From positions 28,105 to 38,565 of the forward strand of contig JAAAUF010000090.1 of NCBI GenBank assembly GCA_015499985.1: a DNA stretch of 10,461 bases. Direction: 5' to 3'. The position numbers were made by a program, and so were the translations under genes. Source of the DNA: Haplosporangium gracile. Lineage: Eukaryota > Mortierellomycota > Mortierellomycetes > Mortierellales > Mortierellaceae. Of this stretch, positions 7,981 through 10,461 are shown piece after piece. Position 1 is the first letter of the stretch. Each line of letters starts with the position of its first letter. A model generated the notes under the pieces. It did not search any database. It saw only the letters and a program-made list of their open reading frames with translations, and was not told the origin of the DNA.

Positions 7981-8642
7981 AATTCTAGCCAAACTTGGTT
8001 TAGTGGCCTCAGCTTGCTTGGCTGTAAACCAACGATGCTCATTTTCCTTTCTTCTATCGTAATGCAAGCAAAGGAAGAAACAAAATGTAACACAAAAGGA
8101 AGCTTAATGATTGTCCAGTCATTCATATTTTTTTTTGTGGTTGGTACAAAAAAAAGACTAAAAGAAGGAGGGCGACTCATAGAAAGCGAAAAGGAGCGAA
8201 CGGCATCCGACAAACACTCGATATCGCTCATACCACCCATACTAGCTCTTGTACTCCCAAAGCTTAAAAAAAACGAAGAACCTAATGTGTACTGTATTTT
8301 TTTTTCTTGGTTTCGCAAGGAACGAGAAGGTGTGCACGAAATAAACCAAAAAAAAAGTATGGTACAGTAGTAGCGGAAGGAGAATGAGTTTCGTTGTCGT
8401 CGTCGTCAAAAAAAAAGAAAAACTTTCTATTATTGGTGATACTGCTAAACCTACACACTACATATAATTATCTCCATGGGTCAGTAATAGCCATGTGATA
8501 GATAAACAAAAGTAAAGACTAAGGAACAAGGAAAAAAAAATGAAAAGCCATGCGTTTCATTCCCCCATACAGATAGAAGCTCATCACCGCAAGGAAAGAG
8601 AGAAAGTCATACTCGGAGCTTTATCAGGAGCAACTGCATAAT

Positions 8643-8670
8643 GGAACTGTCGGTTCCAACGGCAGTTTTT
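8643..8670 (+). other. Two overlapping alternative hairpins followed by T5
   Basis: AACTGTCG (8645-8652) can pair with CGGCAGTT (8660-8667), eight pairs including one G-U, around a 7-base loop. A T5 run at 8666-8670 overlaps the last two bases of the right arm. An alternative small hairpin pairs GGAAC (8643-8647) with GTTCC (8653-8657). The two are mutually exclusive. In a bacterial genome this would resemble an attenuator/terminator. In this fungal context it may be a chance fold or part of a small RNA with a Pol III-type T stop. Confidence 0.3.
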
Positions 8671-8895
8671 CTTTCTAAAGGCAGAGAAAGAAGGAACGGA
8701 GGACAAAACGGCAAAAAAAAAAATTCTAACGACCCTCGGCTGCATTGTGTTTGCTTTGTATTTGCTGTTGTGCCAGGGAGTTGCTTTCTTCAGAGGATGA
8801 CGAAGAAAGGGGAAACAAAGCCGAATGATAGAGAGAGAATGAGCCGGGGTTTATTTTCTTTGCCAGTGTTCCTAAAATGCGAGCTGTGAGTAAAG

Positions 8896-8971
8896 CTCCT
8901 CTTTTCCTCCCCTCTCTCTCTCTCTCGCTATCCTCTTCTGTTTTTCTTTCCCCTCTCAGCTTTTCCCCCTC
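8896..8971 (+). repeat. Polypyrimidine tract with CT microsatellite
   Basis: This C/T-dominated stretch includes an uninterrupted CT dinucleotide run at 8912-8926. It is the start of a short return to pyrimidine bias after the purine-rich block at 7840-8840. Frames crossing it on the - strand are Arg/Glu/Gly-rich for compositional reasons. Confidence 0.75.
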
Positions 8972-9354
8972 CATCACAAGAAACGCGATCATAAAGAAAC
9001 ATGCATCTACGGAATAATCTTTCGTGATGGGCTTGGCTGACTTGATAGGCAAATCAATTGAAGGGTAGGATGTTTTAGTTGGCTCACTTTCTTCAGTCCC
9101 GCATTTGTTCCGCACCTATCTAAATTTTGGGCACCAACATCCACAACATCATCTTCATCAACACCAATATCAACAAAGACAAGGCTCTTTGGAGGCGACG
9201 ACGATGGCATCTCTGTATCTTTATTTACTCATTCGGGAGGAAAGGAGTTGCACCGGGTGAATACAAGGAGAGTCATCTCTCTCTGTTTGATCAGGTTGCT
9301 GCAACGTGATGGATGAGACCAGCAAGAATGAACCTAAGCGCATGAAACCGACCC

Positions 9355-9375
9355 ATTGGCCATCAATTGGTCAAT
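9355..9375. promoter_or_regulatory. Imperfect palindrome carrying two inverted CCAAT motifs
   Basis: ATTGGCCA (9355-9362) and TGGTCAAT (9368-9375) are complementary over eight positions with one G-T, separated by TCAAT. ATTGG, the complement of CCAAT, occurs twice (9355-9359 and 9366-9370). In fungi CCAAT is bound by the Hap/NF-Y-type complex. Two copies on the - strand would suit a promoter for a leftward transcript. The only candidate is the weak 67-codon frame starting at 9210. A chance palindrome is quite possible. Confidence 0.25.
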
Positions 9376-9609
9376 ACACGTTGATCTTTGATTTTTTCTT
9401 TTTTCTTGACGCGTGGTCATGAAATATCCTATAATCTTTTAGCACTAGGAGCAGAGCCATAGTTGATCTTCACATCGAAAAAAAAAACGACATCATCTCT
9501 CTTTTGCTTTTTTGGACAACAGGGACGACAGCAACCCCACTTCTATCCTCTATCATCTAAGCAATGTGGTTTACCTTGTTGGCTGGGAAAGGGGGAAAGT
9601 CTGAGAGCC

Positions 9610-9718
9610 ATTTTTCCTCGCTCTTCCCCTTTCCTTCTTTCCTGCTTTCCTTCCATCTTTCCGTGCTTCCTTCCTTGTTTCCTTTCATGCTTTTTTCCTA
9701 TGTCTCTCCCCCTATACC
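9610..9718 (+). repeat. Degenerate TTCC-type polypyrimidine repeat
   Basis: About 110 bases are built of TTCC/TTTCC words broken at roughly 12-base spacing by TGC, ATC or GTG-like triplets. The - strand translation is a Lys/Arg/Gly/Glu-rich low-complexity sequence that should not be taken for a nuclear protein gene. Confidence 0.65.
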
Positions 9719-10325
9719 TGCATCCTTTGTTATTTTTTCGTTCTAGTGGTGCAAACATTTGAACGCGAATGCCGTTTCCAGAGTCCATTCCGTTTTGGCT
9801 TTCGTCATAGCCTATCTAACAACTCTTTTTCAATTCTTTTTTTTTTGGACGGCCGTGCTTCGTTTGTGTCCACCTCATGTTCCTCTATTTCTAAACAATG
9901 CGACCAAACGGTTTGATACAAGAACGAACTAGTCTGCCCTTCAACTGCCTCCCTCCGTTGCTCTCATTCTCGTCTTCTCGCTCGTACAACTTGTTGGTCT
10001 CCTAACTCGATTCACCATTTTTTTAGGCCACTAGATTGAATGCGATAAGGTAAGGATAGGAAGAAAATGTGATTTGGTTTGCATCTTATATTTACCATAA
10101 CATAGTTTCTATGTTTTTTTTCCCCCCCTTTTGCTTTGTTTGGTCTGCGCGATCAACCCTCCTGCTGGTAGCCAGGAAAAACAATCCGATTGTTTGTTTC
10201 AAGTGTCTGTGTTTTCGTCGTAATATCTTCCACTTCCTTCATTTGTGTTTGTTTATTATTTCTTTATTTATCCCACCTGTCCCGATTTCCGTGCGCTCAG
10301 AGCTTCTCAAGAGAGCGTAAGCGGA

Positions 10326-10390
10326 CAAAAAAAGGGAAGGGAGAAGCAGAGGGTGAGAAAAGGAAGGAGGAAAAGGAAGAAGGAAGTTGG
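10326..10390 (+). repeat. Purine-rich tract near the window end
   Basis: Sixty-five bases are almost all A and G, with words GGAAGG, GAGAAG and AAGGAGG. It resembles the tract at 1192-1269. No gene feature is attached to it. Open frames here are Lys/Glu/Gly-rich artefacts. Confidence 0.7.
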
Positions 10391-10451
10391 TCTTGAGTGG
10401 GCGATGGGAGTGAGAAACGAAAAAGAAAGGGCCTTGAGCCGTCCCCCTCTC

Positions 10452-10461
10452 TTTTTTTTTT
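10452..10461. repeat. Homopolymer T10 at window edge
   Basis: The window stops inside a run of at least ten T residues. Together with G14 at the other end, this suggests the window edges could coincide with assembly breaks at homopolymers. Confidence 0.8.

Larger units (their letters stand above)
7421..10461. other. Gene-free downstream region
   Basis: No conserved coding region was recognised. The + strand is purine-rich at about 7840-8840 and pyrimidine-rich again at 8896-8971 and 9610-9718. The longest ATG-initiated frame is 7909-8370 (153 codons). It contains homopolymer-encoded runs of Phe and Lys and resembles nothing known to me. A - strand frame at 9007-9210 (67 codons) has less biased composition but is also unrecognised. 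No tRNA, rRNA, transposon or repeat family was seen. Individual short elements are listed separately. Confidence 0.5.

Noticed and set aside
7909..8370. 153-codon ATG-initiated frame, the longest outside the kinase
   Set aside because: It crosses several A/T homopolymers and a CATT-type tandem repeat, giving Phe and Lys runs. No recognisable domain.
8641..8889. 82-codon ATG-initiated frame
   Set aside because: Low-complexity Lys/Arg segments from homopolymers, no homology recognised, and it overlaps a hairpin structure.
9543..9788. Lys/Arg/Gly-rich - strand frame resembling a basic nuclear protein
   Set aside because: The composition is dictated by the TTCC-type polypyrimidine repeat on the + strand.
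1..10461. Bacterial operons, CRISPR arrays, prophage, insertion sequences or transposons
   Set aside because: No regularly spaced repeats with unique spacers, no transposase, integrase or reverse-transcriptase-like frames, and no terminal repeats were seen. The only clear gene is intron-containing and fungal in type.

Overview
The window looks like nuclear DNA of a filamentous fungus. The only gene I can identify is a fungal-type Ran1/Pat1-Ksp1-Sks1-like serine/threonine kinase. It is broken by two GT-AG introns with CTRAY branch-like sites. The surrounding DNA is long, homopolymer-rich and non-coding. The style (introns of 211 and 362 nt, many runs of 10-17 A or T, CAA and GA microsatellites) suggests an early-diverging lineage such as Mucoromycota/Mortierellomycota, but the lineage is a guess. 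Nothing bacterial, viral or plasmid-like is visible.

Layout. Bases 1-3858 hold no gene I can support: a G14 run at the very edge, mixed-composition DNA to about 1.2 kb, then alternating pyrimidine-rich and purine-rich stretches. Bases 3862-5188 form a C/T/A-rich, G-poor block with no ATG at all on the + strand. It contains two uninterrupted CAA arrays (18 and 15 units) in the same orientation and a long polypyrimidine tract. I read it as the promoter and long 5' leader of the kinase gene. Its first ATG (5189) opens a 17-codon upstream ORF that ends 21 nt before the kinase start and lies in the same frame.

The kinase CDS is join(5264..5713, 5925..6039, 6402..6856), 339 residues, with all the core catalytic motifs. 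Intron 1 falls between HRDLK and PEN. Intron 2 falls within the SPE motif at the end of the activation segment. Retaining either intron truncates the kinase. Downstream, 6857 to about 7420 is a T/C-rich probable 3' UTR and terminator region with an AATAAA at 7412. From 7421 to the end there is no recognisable gene, only short weak ORFs, purine/pyrimidine blocks, one terminator-like hairpin pair and one palindrome carrying two ATTGG (inverted CCAAT) motifs. The window ends in T10.

The most interesting signal is the kinase leader: strand-specific loss of ATG over about 1.3 kb, CAA arrays, and a single frame-matched uORF close to the start. Together these suggest translational control of the kinase. 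I found no new multi-gene system.
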